Shown piece after piece: positions 1 to 5,595 of a stretch of 5,595 nt of DNA. The position numbers and the translations under genes were made by a program. The DNA comes from an uncultured Chloroflexota bacterium (GTDB lineage Bacteria > Chloroflexota > Dehalococcoidia > Lucifugimonadales > CAJWER01): contig CAJWER010000200.1 in NCBI GenBank assembly GCA_913030785.1, positions 1-5,595 of the forward strand. The letters run 5' to 3'. Each line of letters opens with the position of its first letter. Within the stretch, counting starts at the first letter, position 1. The notes beneath the pieces were generated by a model. That model made no database searches. It worked only from the letters and a program-made list of their open reading frames with translations, and was not told the origin of the DNA.

Positions 1-4
1 TGAG

Positions 5-1108
5 ATGCGAAGCACCTGCCTCTGGAGCGCGATCCTGTTCTGTTTCAGTTGTTCCAGCAACGGAAATATGGACCTGGACGACGACTCCACCGCTAACAGT
101 GACACCCAAACAGACAGTGCGACGGATACTGGTCCAGACACTGGAAACGGCCTGGAGCCGGCAGGTGACTACAGCCAGGCTGGACCCTGGACCCCGGGCC
201 ACCTGGAGAAGACCATCACCGGGTCCACGGGCAGCACCCTCTACATTGACACCTGGTTTCCCTCGAGCGAGAGCGGATCAGACCACCACTACTACGGCTG
301 GAGCAACTGGGGCTTCGACGGCGAAGCCTACTCCGGCCTCTCCCCAGACTGTAGTGAGCCACGCCCGGTCATGGTGCACAGCCATGGCAACGGCTCGATT
401 CGCTGGGAGATGTTCTACCTCCAGGAATTCCTCTCCACCCACGGCTGGATCATTGCGGCTCCAGACCACGAGGGAAACACCCTCTACAACGACATTGAAG
501 ACTTTGGGACCCTGGCGTGGCAGCGCCCACTGGACGTCCAGGACACCTTCAACTGGCTGGTCAGCGAAGGCAACGACCCTTCCAGCGATCTCTACGGATG
601 CATCGACGAGGACGCGGGATACGCAGTCGCTGGCTACTCCTTCGGTGGATACACAGCGCTGGCAACTGCCGGCGCCCTGGTCAACGAAGGAACCACGCCT
701 TCCCATGACTTGGGGGATGAGCGGGTCTGGGCAGTCCTAAGCCTGGCGCCCTGGAATGCCTACGGCCTGTTGACCACCGGAACCAGCGAGATCGCCGTCC
801 CCGCCCTCACCCTGGGGGGTGAGAGGGATGCAACCGTCGGCACCCAGTTCCAGGCTCTACACAGCCATATTGAGAGCACGCCTCGGGCCATGGGAAGCTT
901 TCCCAACGCCGGGCACTACAGCTTCACTCCCATCTACTGTTCCGGCCTGGGAGATGGCTGCGGGCCCAATTTCATCGAGGCCGATCTCTTCACAGGCATT
1001 GTGAAGACCTCAGTGCTTGCCGCCTTGGAGCACGTACGCGGGCGAAGTGGCGCCATCGAACAGATGCCAGCGGAATCCGAGGAACTGGCCTGGGAGATGG
1101 TGGACTAG
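5..1108 (+). CDS. Secreted alpha/beta-hydrolase lipoprotein, predicted dienelactone hydrolase (COG4188)-like
   Basis: Probable exported esterase or lipase-type hydrolase of 367 aa; the substrate is unknown. Seen: a short hydrophobic N-terminus (residues 5-15) ends in FCFSC, a non-canonical lipobox with Cys16 as candidate lipidated residue. A Ser/Thr/Asp-rich linker (17-50) follows, as in surface lipoproteins. The hydrolase fold shows an oxyanion-type HSHGNG (125-130), the nucleophile elbow GYSFGG (210-215, Ser212), an acid in LGGERDATVG (Asp275) and the catalytic His in NAGHYS (His304). RPLDV (174-178) followed by GYSFGGYTAL is the pattern I associate with predicted dienelactone hydrolases and PAF-acetylhydrolase/cutinase-like enzymes. 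Several Cys residues suit an extracytoplasmic protein. The ATG at 5 directly follows a TGA at 1-3, possibly the end of an upstream gene; the ribosome site is out of view. The next gene lies 112 bp downstream on the same strand. The fold is fairly sure; lipidation and substrate are not. Confidence 0.85.
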   Translation: MRSTCLWSAILFCFSCSSNGNMDLDDDSTANSDTQTDSATDTGPDTGNGLEPAGDYSQAGPWTPGHLEKTITGSTGSTLYIDTWFPSSESGSDHHYYGWSNWGFDGEAYSGLSPDCSEPRPVMVHSHGNGSIRWEMFYLQEFLSTHGWIIAAPDHEGNTLYNDIEDFGTLAWQRPLDVQDTFNWLVSEGNDPSSDLYGCIDEDAGYAVAGYSFGGYTALATAGALVNEGTTPSHDLGDERVWAVLSLAPWNAYGLLTTGTSEIAVPALTLGGERDATVGTQFQALHSHIESTPRAMGSFPNAGHYSFTPIYCSGLGDGCGPNFIEADLFTGIVKTSVLAALEHVRGRSGAIEQMPAESEELAWEMVD

Positions 1109-1220
1109 ACAGCAACCCCCTGATTCAGCAACTGTCGGGTTTTCACGCTGAGAATTCAGTGCTCCTCTACTCGCGCCACCTCGTATCGCTGCTGTAGCAT
1201 GGACAGGCACGGGAGTGGTC
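1109..1220 (+). other. Intergenic spacer between the two lipoprotein genes
   Basis: The 112-bp gap holds no ORF. AACCC (1114-1118) can pair with GGGTT (1137-1141) across an 18-nt loop and is followed by TT only, so it would be at best a weak terminator. CTGA-GAAT-TCAG at about 1148-1159 is a small hairpin. No convincing -35/-10 pair was seen, so the second gene may be read through from the first or have its own unrecognised promoter. Confidence 0.35.
1211..1215 (+). promoter_or_regulatory. Ribosome binding site deciding the start of the MopE-like gene
   Basis: GGGAG lies 5 nt before the ATG at 1221. An in-frame GTG at 1215 overlaps this purine run and would leave no ribosome site of its own, so the ATG at 1221 is the better start. 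It also gives a compact lipoprotein signal, MARC plus a leucine run plus IGC. Confidence 0.6.
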
Positions 1221-2783
1221 ATGGCACGATGCATCCTCCTTCTTCTCTTGATCGGGTGCGTTGGTGAAAAGGACGCCGATCCTGTAGACACCTCGCCGGT
1301 GGATGCCGACGGGGATGGATACATGGCCGCCGAAGACTGTGATGACGAGAATCCAGATGTGAACCCCGACAGCACCGAGGTCTGTGACGAGGCGAATGTC
1401 GACGAGGATTGCAATGGCCTGGCCGATGATGAAGACCCGGATGTAGACACCACCACCTACCTGACCTGGTACCTGGACTTTGACGAAGATGGCGTCGGGG
1501 CCAAGACATCTCAGCGAACCCCGGAGGACGCCTGTGATCCACCGGGGGAGAACTGGGTAGACAACACTGGCGACTGCGAGGACAACGACCCGGATCTCGG
1601 CTCCGCAGCTGAAGACTGGGATTGCGACGGGACCCTGAAAGACGACGACTGCAGCGACTATGACCCCGATCGCAACAACCGGGACGACGATGGCGACGGG
1701 TTCACCACCTGTGACGGAGACTGCAACGACCTGGCGCCATCGATCCACCCTGATGCCAGCGAAATCTGTAACGCCGGTGTCGACCAGAACTGCAACGGAC
1801 TGGTGGACTGTGAAGACGCGGAGTGTGCCAGCTGGCCGACCTGCTACGAGTCCGATTGTGGGGACGGCGAGGACAATGACGACGATGGCTGGGTGGACTG
1901 CACAGACGACGAGTGCGCGGGGCTGGGCAGCTGCCGCATCATGGTTGCCCAGGTGCACGGCGGCACACTGGAGCACAACCTGTACCGCCATTCCTCGGGC
2001 TGGGAGGCAGATCTCAGCGGCATAAAATCAAGCTTTCAGATCTGCCACAGCGCCACCGCCAACGGCGGCACCTATACCTTCTACGTGAGCGCGATGTACG
2101 CTTTCAACACCGACTGGGGCTCCGGCTGGAGCGTTCTCAACGATCAGCTTGTGGCCCGAGAGGTGTGGGGTACCGTCAAGCTCTATGAAAACTCAGACAC
2201 CTTGCAGTGCAACTGGAAGGTAGACACCGTAGCGCTGGGCCGAACGAGCTCGCAGGAGCAGGGAAACCCCACCAACCACCTGGCCCGCTACAATTTCGGT
2301 ACAACCGGAGCCTGCGGACTGGATTCCTCCTTCCTGCCCACCAACCTGACACCACAGAGCGGGTGGGGCCTCCTGGACACCAGCGCAGCGAATCCCTGGT
2401 ATGCCGCTGCCCACAGCACCCTGGGGAGCAGTCTTGCCGCGACCCTGCTGAACAGCCAACAGTACTCAAACTCCTCCACCACGTGGCTCGCTACAGCCTG
2501 GGAGAATGGCATCTGGAACTACTGGGCCTCCGGTGACAAGACCTACTACCAGTCGACTCGGACCGCTACCTGGGAGGTGGCCGAGCCCTACTACCTCGCT
2601 GGCCAGTCCTACCGCGTCGAGGTGCCATGTGGAGACCCCTCAATTGAACCGGGTACCTGGCACATGGACTCGGACGGTGACGGTTACGGCGACTACACGC
2701 GCAGCGTCATTGCGTGCCAGCCCCCCTCGGCCTACGTGGCCGATGCAAGCGACAGCGACGACACTGACGCCACAAGCCACTGA
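1221..2783 (+). CDS. Lipoprotein with MopE-type Asp/Cys-rich metal-binding motifs
   Basis: Exported surface lipoprotein of 520 aa, probably binding Ca2+ or another metal through Asp-rich loops; exact role unknown. Seen: a classic lipoprotein signal with lipobox LIGC (Cys13). The first MopE-type motif is at 28-72: DADGDGY, DCDD, NPD, EVCD, DCNG. A divergent second set spans about 84-208: DFDEDGVG, DCEDNDPD, DDDGDGF, DCNDLAPSIHPDASE, CNGLVDC. A Cys-rich repeat follows at 212-238 (DNDDDGWVDC...DEC). Residues 239-480 are a Trp/Tyr/Ser/Thr-rich, probably beta-rich domain that I do not recognise. A last partial motif at 483-520 begins DSDGDGYGDY and ends DSDDTDATSH just before the stop. Known: these motifs (Cu-binding MopE / putative metal-binding motif family) are abundant in Myxococcota and other bacteria with large secreted proteomes. 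Odd: the final motif is only half length and has Ser where DCDD normally has Cys; the stop is at the edge of gene-free DNA, so the C-terminus may be truncated. Confidence 0.85.
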   Translation: MARCILLLLLIGCVGEKDADPVDTSPVDADGDGYMAAEDCDDENPDVNPDSTEVCDEANVDEDCNGLADDEDPDVDTTTYLTWYLDFDEDGVGAKTSQRTPEDACDPPGENWVDNTGDCEDNDPDLGSAAEDWDCDGTLKDDDCSDYDPDRNNRDDDGDGFTTCDGDCNDLAPSIHPDASEICNAGVDQNCNGLVDCEDAECASWPTCYESDCGDGEDNDDDGWVDCTDDECAGLGSCRIMVAQVHGGTLEHNLYRHSSGWEADLSGIKSSFQICHSATANGGTYTFYVSAMYAFNTDWGSGWSVLNDQLVAREVWGTVKLYENSDTLQCNWKVDTVALGRTSSQEQGNPTNHLARYNFGTTGACGLDSSFLPTNLTPQSGWGLLDTSAANPWYAAAHSTLGSSLAATLLNSQQYSNSSTTWLATAWENGIWNYWASGDKTYYQSTRTATWEVAEPYYLAGQSYRVEVPCGDPSIEPGTWHMDSDGDGYGDYTRSVIACQPPSAYVADASDSDDTDATSH

Positions 2784-3296
2784 CCGTCCCGAGCCTTCAC
2801 TGATCTCCCTCATGGTGGTATACCCCCTCCGCCTCGAGCACCGGCCGGCCCTCGTGCGGCAGAGCCCCAACGCGTGCACGGTCGGCCACTCGCACCTCGA
2901 CAGGTGCTTCTGCCCCCCCCCCAAACACGGGCGCGCTCTTGGCACAGCGCTGCGCTCGACAGTGTCGACGCCTCGGTGCTGCTGAAGGTTTGAGTCTCAG
3001 GGCTCGGGTCCGGGCGCGTCGAGACGGCGCTGGCGTGTCCTCTTTGACCTGTCGCCGTGGGCCGTCGAGGTCCCACAGCTCCGTATTTGCCGTGGCCACG
3101 ACTGTCGCTGCAAACGTCAATGAGATGCGTGCGTCAGGGTTTTGCAGCGTGCGGCGCACCAGAGGCGTCGCAGACCTCGCCCTCTCATATTTGGACGCTA
3201 CTGACGCGCGGGAGTCCTCGCGAGGGGCGATATATCTCATCGGCGATGCACAGCTCGTGCCCCGCCTAGGTGCGGCCACCTGGAGACCCCTCTTCT
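2784..3296. other. Gene-free stretch, left part of the anomalous region
   Basis: No ORF here looks like a protein: the open frames on both strands are Arg/Ala/Pro/Gly-rich, as expected from GC-rich non-coding DNA. Small structures are a hairpin GCACCT-CGAC-AGGTGC at 2892-2907, a C10 run at 2913-2922, an odd palindrome centred on 2962 (2956-2968) and CCTCGCGAGG at 3216-3225. No terminator with a T-tract follows the upstream lipoprotein gene. The minus strand, where the missing end of the recombinase would lie if this were a simple insertion, shows no recombinase motifs. Confidence 0.5.
2913..2922 (+). repeat. Homopolymer run C10
   Basis: Ten consecutive C. Runs this long are uncommon in bacterial genes and error-prone in sequencing, so frames across it are unreliable. 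Confidence 0.9.
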
Positions 3297-3347
3297 CCGC
3301 CCCAACCTCCGCCGCTGCAGCCACCACGCGTGCTTGTGCTCGGGTCG
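3297..3347 (+). repeat. Left arm of a perfect 51-bp inverted repeat
   Basis: This 51-bp segment begins CCGCCCCAACCTCCGCCG and ends TGTGCTCGGGTCG. Its reverse complement is identical to 4407-4457; similarity stops abruptly on both sides. The arms are separated by 1059 bp. Confidence 0.95.
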
Positions 3348-3555
3348 AGCCCGGAGTGTGCCCGAGACAGCCAGAAAAGCGACAGCGCTGCCAATGACTG
3401 ATCCGCTGGTCCTGGCGCAGAACTCCTGCACAAGGACAGCTGAGGCGCGGCCTCAGCTACTTGCCCTGGCGTGCTGCCGAGTGTGTGGGCGCGTCCCGAC
3501 GGCTGCCGTGCCCGGACGCCGGCGGGAGAGGCGTTTGTTGAAGATTAGAGGGCGT

Positions 3556-3592
3556 GAGCTGACCACATGGAAGCTGACCATATGGGTGGTCA
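3556..3592 (+). repeat. 15-bp tandem duplication with small hairpin
   Basis: Units GAGCTGACCACATGG (3556-3570) and AAGCTGACCATATGG (3571-3585) are adjacent and match at 13 of 15 bases. The second unit also forms a hairpin TGACCA-TATGGG-TGGTCA at 3575-3592. Confidence 0.6.
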
Positions 3593-3609
3593 TCGTTGCC
3601 GTCTCAGGA

Positions 3610-3635
3610 CCCAGCCTGATTGTGAAGAGGCTGGG
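3610..3635 (+). other. Stem-loop, 8-bp perfect stem
   Basis: CCCAGCCT (3610-3617) and AGGCTGGG (3628-3635) are perfect complements around a 10-nt loop. No T-tract follows on either strand, so it does not look like an intrinsic terminator. Confidence 0.55.
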
Positions 3636-3896
3636 CCAGCGGCGTGGTCCTGTGGGCCCACCCACGCGTGCGTGTCAGGGTGCGAGTCGTCGGTAGTGAA
3701 AGGCTGGGGCCCCGGCTGATTGGCGGAGGTCGTGTTTTAAGACGTGTGGGCAAACACCCTGCTTTTTGAACCGCTTGTCGCTTGGGCTCGAGAGCGCGCG
3801 CTTCTGAACGCCACGCGGCCGCGCTACGCCTCCGCGGCTCCGGTCGAGAGCGAGACGCGGAGCAGGAGCACCCCACCCGGGCGCCGTTTGTGGTTT

Positions 3897-3924
3897 GATA
3901 GATAGATAGATAGAGAGAGAGAGA
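3897..3924 (+). repeat. Compound microsatellite (GATA)4(GA)6
   Basis: Four GATA units (3897-3912) run directly into six GA units (3913-3924). Such compound simple repeats are common in eukaryotic DNA and rare in bacterial chromosomes of this GC content. Confidence 0.9.
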
Positions 3925-4019
3925 AACGCGCGGACCAAACCGCGGACGACCCCAGCGGATCGTCACATGCACGCACTCTCTCGCGGACTCGGCACACAAT
4001 TTGTTTGGGACCCCACGTA

Positions 4020-4268
4020 CGTATCAGGACACTTTTTGGCGCTACAGATATCTAAAGATGCCGGAGCGCACGCCTCTGTTTGGGCTACGGCCGTTGGTGG
4101 TCTCGCAGCACATGCATGATCTCCGCGCGATCTCGACTCTCATCAGGGTTGAGATCGCGCGGAGATCGTGTATGTGATGCGAGGCCACCTACGCGGCCAT
4201 ATCCCACTACATAGGCGTGCGCTCCCGCTTCTGTGGATATCTGTAGCGCCAAGAGGTGTCCTCATACG
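4020..4268. repeat. Long near-palindrome with arms of about 120 bp and a 10-nt loop
   Basis: The left arm 4020-4137 and right arm 4148-4268 are inverted copies, about 80% identical by eye with a few small indels, around the loop TCTCATCAGG (4138-4147). Perfect blocks include TTGGCGCTACAGATATC (17 bp), GGAGCGCACGCCT (13 bp) and, next to the loop, GATCTCCGCGCGATCTC (17 bp). Transcribed, it would fold into one long imperfect hairpin. It could be a foldback or MITE-like element or an inverted duplication. I found no target-site duplication and no protein-coding potential. Confidence 0.85.
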
Positions 4269-4406
4269 CCCGGGTTGGCGCAACGGCGCTCGGCCGCGCG
4301 GGTGGCGTGCTCGAGCGCGGCGGCGGACGGGCGGCGCGTCCGCGGCCATGTGGGCCAAAAGTGAGTTCAAAGCAGGGCATAATGCCCCGCCCAACGTTCG
4401 TACCTG
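4269..4406. other. GC-rich spacer between the near-palindrome and the right inverted-repeat arm
   Basis: Very GC-rich non-coding stretch. It holds a stem-loop GCGGACG-GGCGGCG-CGTCCGC at 4323-4343 and a small palindromic GGGCATAATGCCC at 4375-4387. The broken recombinase frame reads through it on the minus strand without any recognisable domain. Confidence 0.45.
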
Positions 4407-4457
4407 CGACCCGAGCACAAGCACGCGTGGTGGCTGCAGCGGCGGAGGTTGGGGCGG
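4407..4457 (-). repeat. Right arm of the perfect 51-bp inverted repeat
   Basis: Exact reverse complement of 3297-3347. Its outer end at 4457/4458 coincides with the point where the recombinase protein sequence stops resembling its family, so it marks a junction. Confidence 0.95.
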
Positions 4458-5152
4458 CGGCGCGGATGGTTTTCCATATGGTCATGCGCGACAGCGGGAG
4501 CCCCCTGGCATTGAGGAAGTAGATCTCCCCTGACTCAGGCCGAACCAGCTTAGGTCTGCCCAGAGCCCCGTATCGCCGCAGACAGGAGACGGCGCTGCTC
4601 CCCATGGGGACGAGGCGTTCACGCACGCCCCGGCCATGGATCCGGACCAGCTTGGTCTCCAGTAACAGCGAGGGCTCGGCCAGTGACGTGAGCTCAGACA
4701 CCCGGAGGCCCGAAGCGTACAGGAGTTCGAGGATGGCGCGATCCCGCCAAAACAGCGGCTTCGAGGCGTCGGGAGCGTCGAGTAGGCGCGTCACCTCGTC
4801 TCGCGTCAGGAAGTCCGGCAGCTTGCGGGCGACTCGCGGACTCTCAAGCCGCTCGCTCGGATCGACATCCAGGACTCCCTCCGACAGCAGGAAGCGGAAG
4901 TACGTGCGCACCGCCGACTGCGCTCTGCGAATCGATGTCGCCGCGAGCCCTTCTTCCTTGAGCGCGAACACCCACTCCCGCAGCAGCTCAGGGGTGGCCT
5001 GAGCGGGGTCGTCTACGCCCCTCTCGCGGAGTGACTGCCACCACCGCGTGAGGTCTCGCTCGTAGGCGGACACCGTACGCGGGGAGAGGCCCCGCTCGAA
5101 CGTCAGGTAGTCGTTGAATTGCTCGAAGCGAAACGCAGCAGGTATCGACGAG

Positions 5153-5455
5153 TCACCCACGCGTCCGCCACCACCAGAGCGCCGAGGGCACCGCAACCAA
5201 CACCGCGACGACGAGCAGGATGCCATTGATCTGCCCGAGTTGTGCCTGCAGGACCTCGAGGTTCTGCCCTGCCAGCGCCCCCAGCCAGATAAGGCCCCCG
5301 TACCAGATCGCCGAGGCGATGGCAATCGGAGGGGCCACTTGCATCAGAGGTTGGCGGCTGACACCCGCGAAGACGGGGACGACGGACCGCAGCCCGGGAA
5401 GGAAGCGCGTGAGGAAGATCGCCGCGATCCCGAAGCGTGCGTAGAAGTCGGCCAC
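5153..5455 (-). pseudogene. DedA-family membrane protein, C-terminal half only
   Basis: DedA (SNARE-associated/VTT) proteins are inner-membrane transporters linked to lipid flipping and proton-dependent homeostasis. Seen: 100 aa from a GTG at 5455, with FLTRFLPGLRSVVPVFAGVS (14-33), the family signature. The two Arg (17 and 23) are six residues apart, like the essential pair in E. coli YqjA. A membrane segment (about 40-62, with SAIWYGGLIW) and a last one (about 77-95) end in WWWRTRG. Family members are about 200 aa, so the first half, with its conserved acidic residues, is missing. An in-frame TGA lies three codons before the GTG, and no upstream frame to 5595 resembles DedA, so the gene is broken near 5456 rather than simply mis-started. 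Its stop overlaps the start of the recombinase, a two-gene operon on the minus strand. Confidence 0.8.
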
Positions 5456-5595
5456 CCCCTCAGCTCACCACGATTCCCGGCCGGTAGCCTCTCCGCATAG
5501 GGATCCTCGCTCCCTATTAAAATGCCCTTGGAACCGCTACGTCTCGATTCGGCGTTGGCTTGTGTCGCCGGAAGGTGCGAACATAGCGACCAAGG
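5456..5595. other. Window-end stretch without recognisable gene
   Basis: No match to the missing dedA half in any minus-strand frame. One minus-strand frame is open throughout but shows no recognisable motif. A perfect 7-bp stem-loop ATAGGGA-TCCTCGC-TCCCTAT lies at 5497-5517; the short A-run after it is on the wrong strand for a + terminator, and for the minus strand the T-run precedes the stem. Confidence 0.4.

Larger units (their letters stand above)
3348..4019. other. Gene-free stretch between the left inverted-repeat arm and the near-palindrome
   Basis: No recognisable gene on either strand; the longest open frames (about 120-130 codons) have compositions set by GC bias and show no motifs. 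It contains a tandem 15-bp duplication, a stem-loop and a compound microsatellite, listed separately. The microsatellite and short duplications fit eukaryotic-style intergenic DNA better than a bacterial spacer. Confidence 0.5.
4207..5160 (-). pseudogene. XerC/XerD-type tyrosine recombinase, catalytic C-terminus replaced by unrelated sequence
   Basis: Site-specific recombinase of the family that resolves chromosome dimers or integrates mobile DNA. Seen, counting from the GTG at 5160: an N-terminal core-binding SAM-like domain (10-95: FEQFNDYLTFERGLS, TVSAYERDL, SIRRAQSAVRTYFRFL), the linker and start of the catalytic domain (108-145), and catalytic Arg153 in ASGLRVSEL. The usual GKGxKERLVP is HGRGVRERLVP, so the catalytic Lys position carries Arg177. 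LSRMTIWKTIR (223-233) is the normal lead into the last third. Homology stops at residue 234-235 (position 4458). The remaining frame to 4207 (about 83 residues) is translated repeat DNA, so the HxxR motif, His/Trp and nucleophile Tyr are missing and the protein cannot cut DNA. The family is usually about 300 aa. The GTG at 5160 overlaps the dedA stop by 8 nt, suggesting translational coupling; an open extension to 5325 is only the dedA shadow. It may be a real disrupted gene or an assembly chimera. Confidence 0.85.

Noticed and set aside
278..706. Minus-strand open frame opposite the hydrolase gene
   Set aside because: It is a shadow of the hydrolase frame with no motif; the plus strand carries a complete catalytic triad in order.
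1167..1991. Long minus-strand open frame of 274 codons, rich in Val and Ile
   Set aside because: It is antisense to the Asp-rich lipoprotein: GAC/GAT codons read backwards as GTC/ATC give artificial Val/Ile runs that mimic membrane segments. It has no ribosome site or family motif.
2797..3397. Open frames on both strands of about 150-176 codons
   Set aside because: Arg/Ala/Pro-rich compositions expected from GC-rich non-coding DNA; they cross the C10 run or the inverted-repeat arm and show no domain.
3740..4400. Possible wider, more diverged extension of the near-palindrome
   Set aside because: CCCTGCTTT...GAAC near 3757 resembles the reverse complement of the sequence around 4360-4385, but the match is short and unsupported by the sequence between it and the clear arms; chance is enough to explain it.
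3297..4457. Integron attC-like site
   Set aside because: The CCCCAAC and GTTGGGG ends loosely recall attC core sites, but the arms are about 1.1 kb apart, there is no R'/L' arrangement or cassette ORF, and the neighbouring recombinase shows no integron-integrase features.
3297..4457. Insertion sequence with terminal inverted repeats
   Set aside because: There is no transposase frame between the arms and no target-site duplication, and the broken recombinase does not resume on the other side.
3297..4457. CRISPR array or retron-type RNA
   Set aside because: No regularly spaced direct repeats and no cas or reverse transcriptase gene; the repeats are inverted and of unequal size.
5497..5520. 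Intrinsic terminator
   Set aside because: The 7-bp stem is perfect but no T-tract follows it on either strand.

Overview
The window reads as a mosaic of three kinds of DNA. Positions 1-2783 are ordinary high-GC bacterial coding sequence on the + strand. They hold two genes for exported lipoproteins: an alpha/beta hydrolase of the predicted dienelactone hydrolase type, and an Asp/Cys-rich protein with MopE-type metal-binding motifs. Asp/Thr/Ser-rich linkers and repeated DxDGDGY...DCDD...CD...DCNG motifs on surface lipoproteins are typical of Myxococcota and related former Deltaproteobacteria, so that is the best guess for this part. This is a judgement from sequence style, not from a database search.

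Positions 2784-4457 (about 1.67 kb) hold no gene I can recognise on either strand. The stretch is rich in repeats: a perfect 51-bp inverted repeat (3297-3347 and 4407-4457), a long near-palindrome with arms of about 120 bp around a 10-nt loop (4020-4268), a compound (GATA)4(GA)6 microsatellite, a run of ten C, and several short hairpins. This texture is more like eukaryotic (algal or protist) intergenic DNA, or a foldback element, than a bacterial chromosome.

Positions 4458-5455 are bacterial again, on the - strand. They hold the C-terminal half of a DedA-family membrane protein, overlapping by 8 nt the start of a XerC/XerD-type tyrosine recombinase. Both genes are cut: dedA lacks its first half at about 5456, and the recombinase loses its catalytic C-terminus at about 4458. 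That break is exactly the outer end of the 51-bp inverted repeat. The dedA-xer pairing and protein style recall Gemmatimonadota-like genomes (tentative). Positions 5456-5595 hold no recognisable gene.

Two explanations fit. One is an inverted-repeat element or foreign DNA inserted into a bacterial chromosome, breaking xer. The other is a chimeric contig from metagenomic or amplified DNA, joining unrelated molecules at or near the repeat. No xer 3' portion is found on the far side of the left repeat copy, and the flanking genes have different styles, so the chimera explanation must be excluded before any biology is built on the junctions. No defence system, CRISPR array, tRNA or rRNA was seen.
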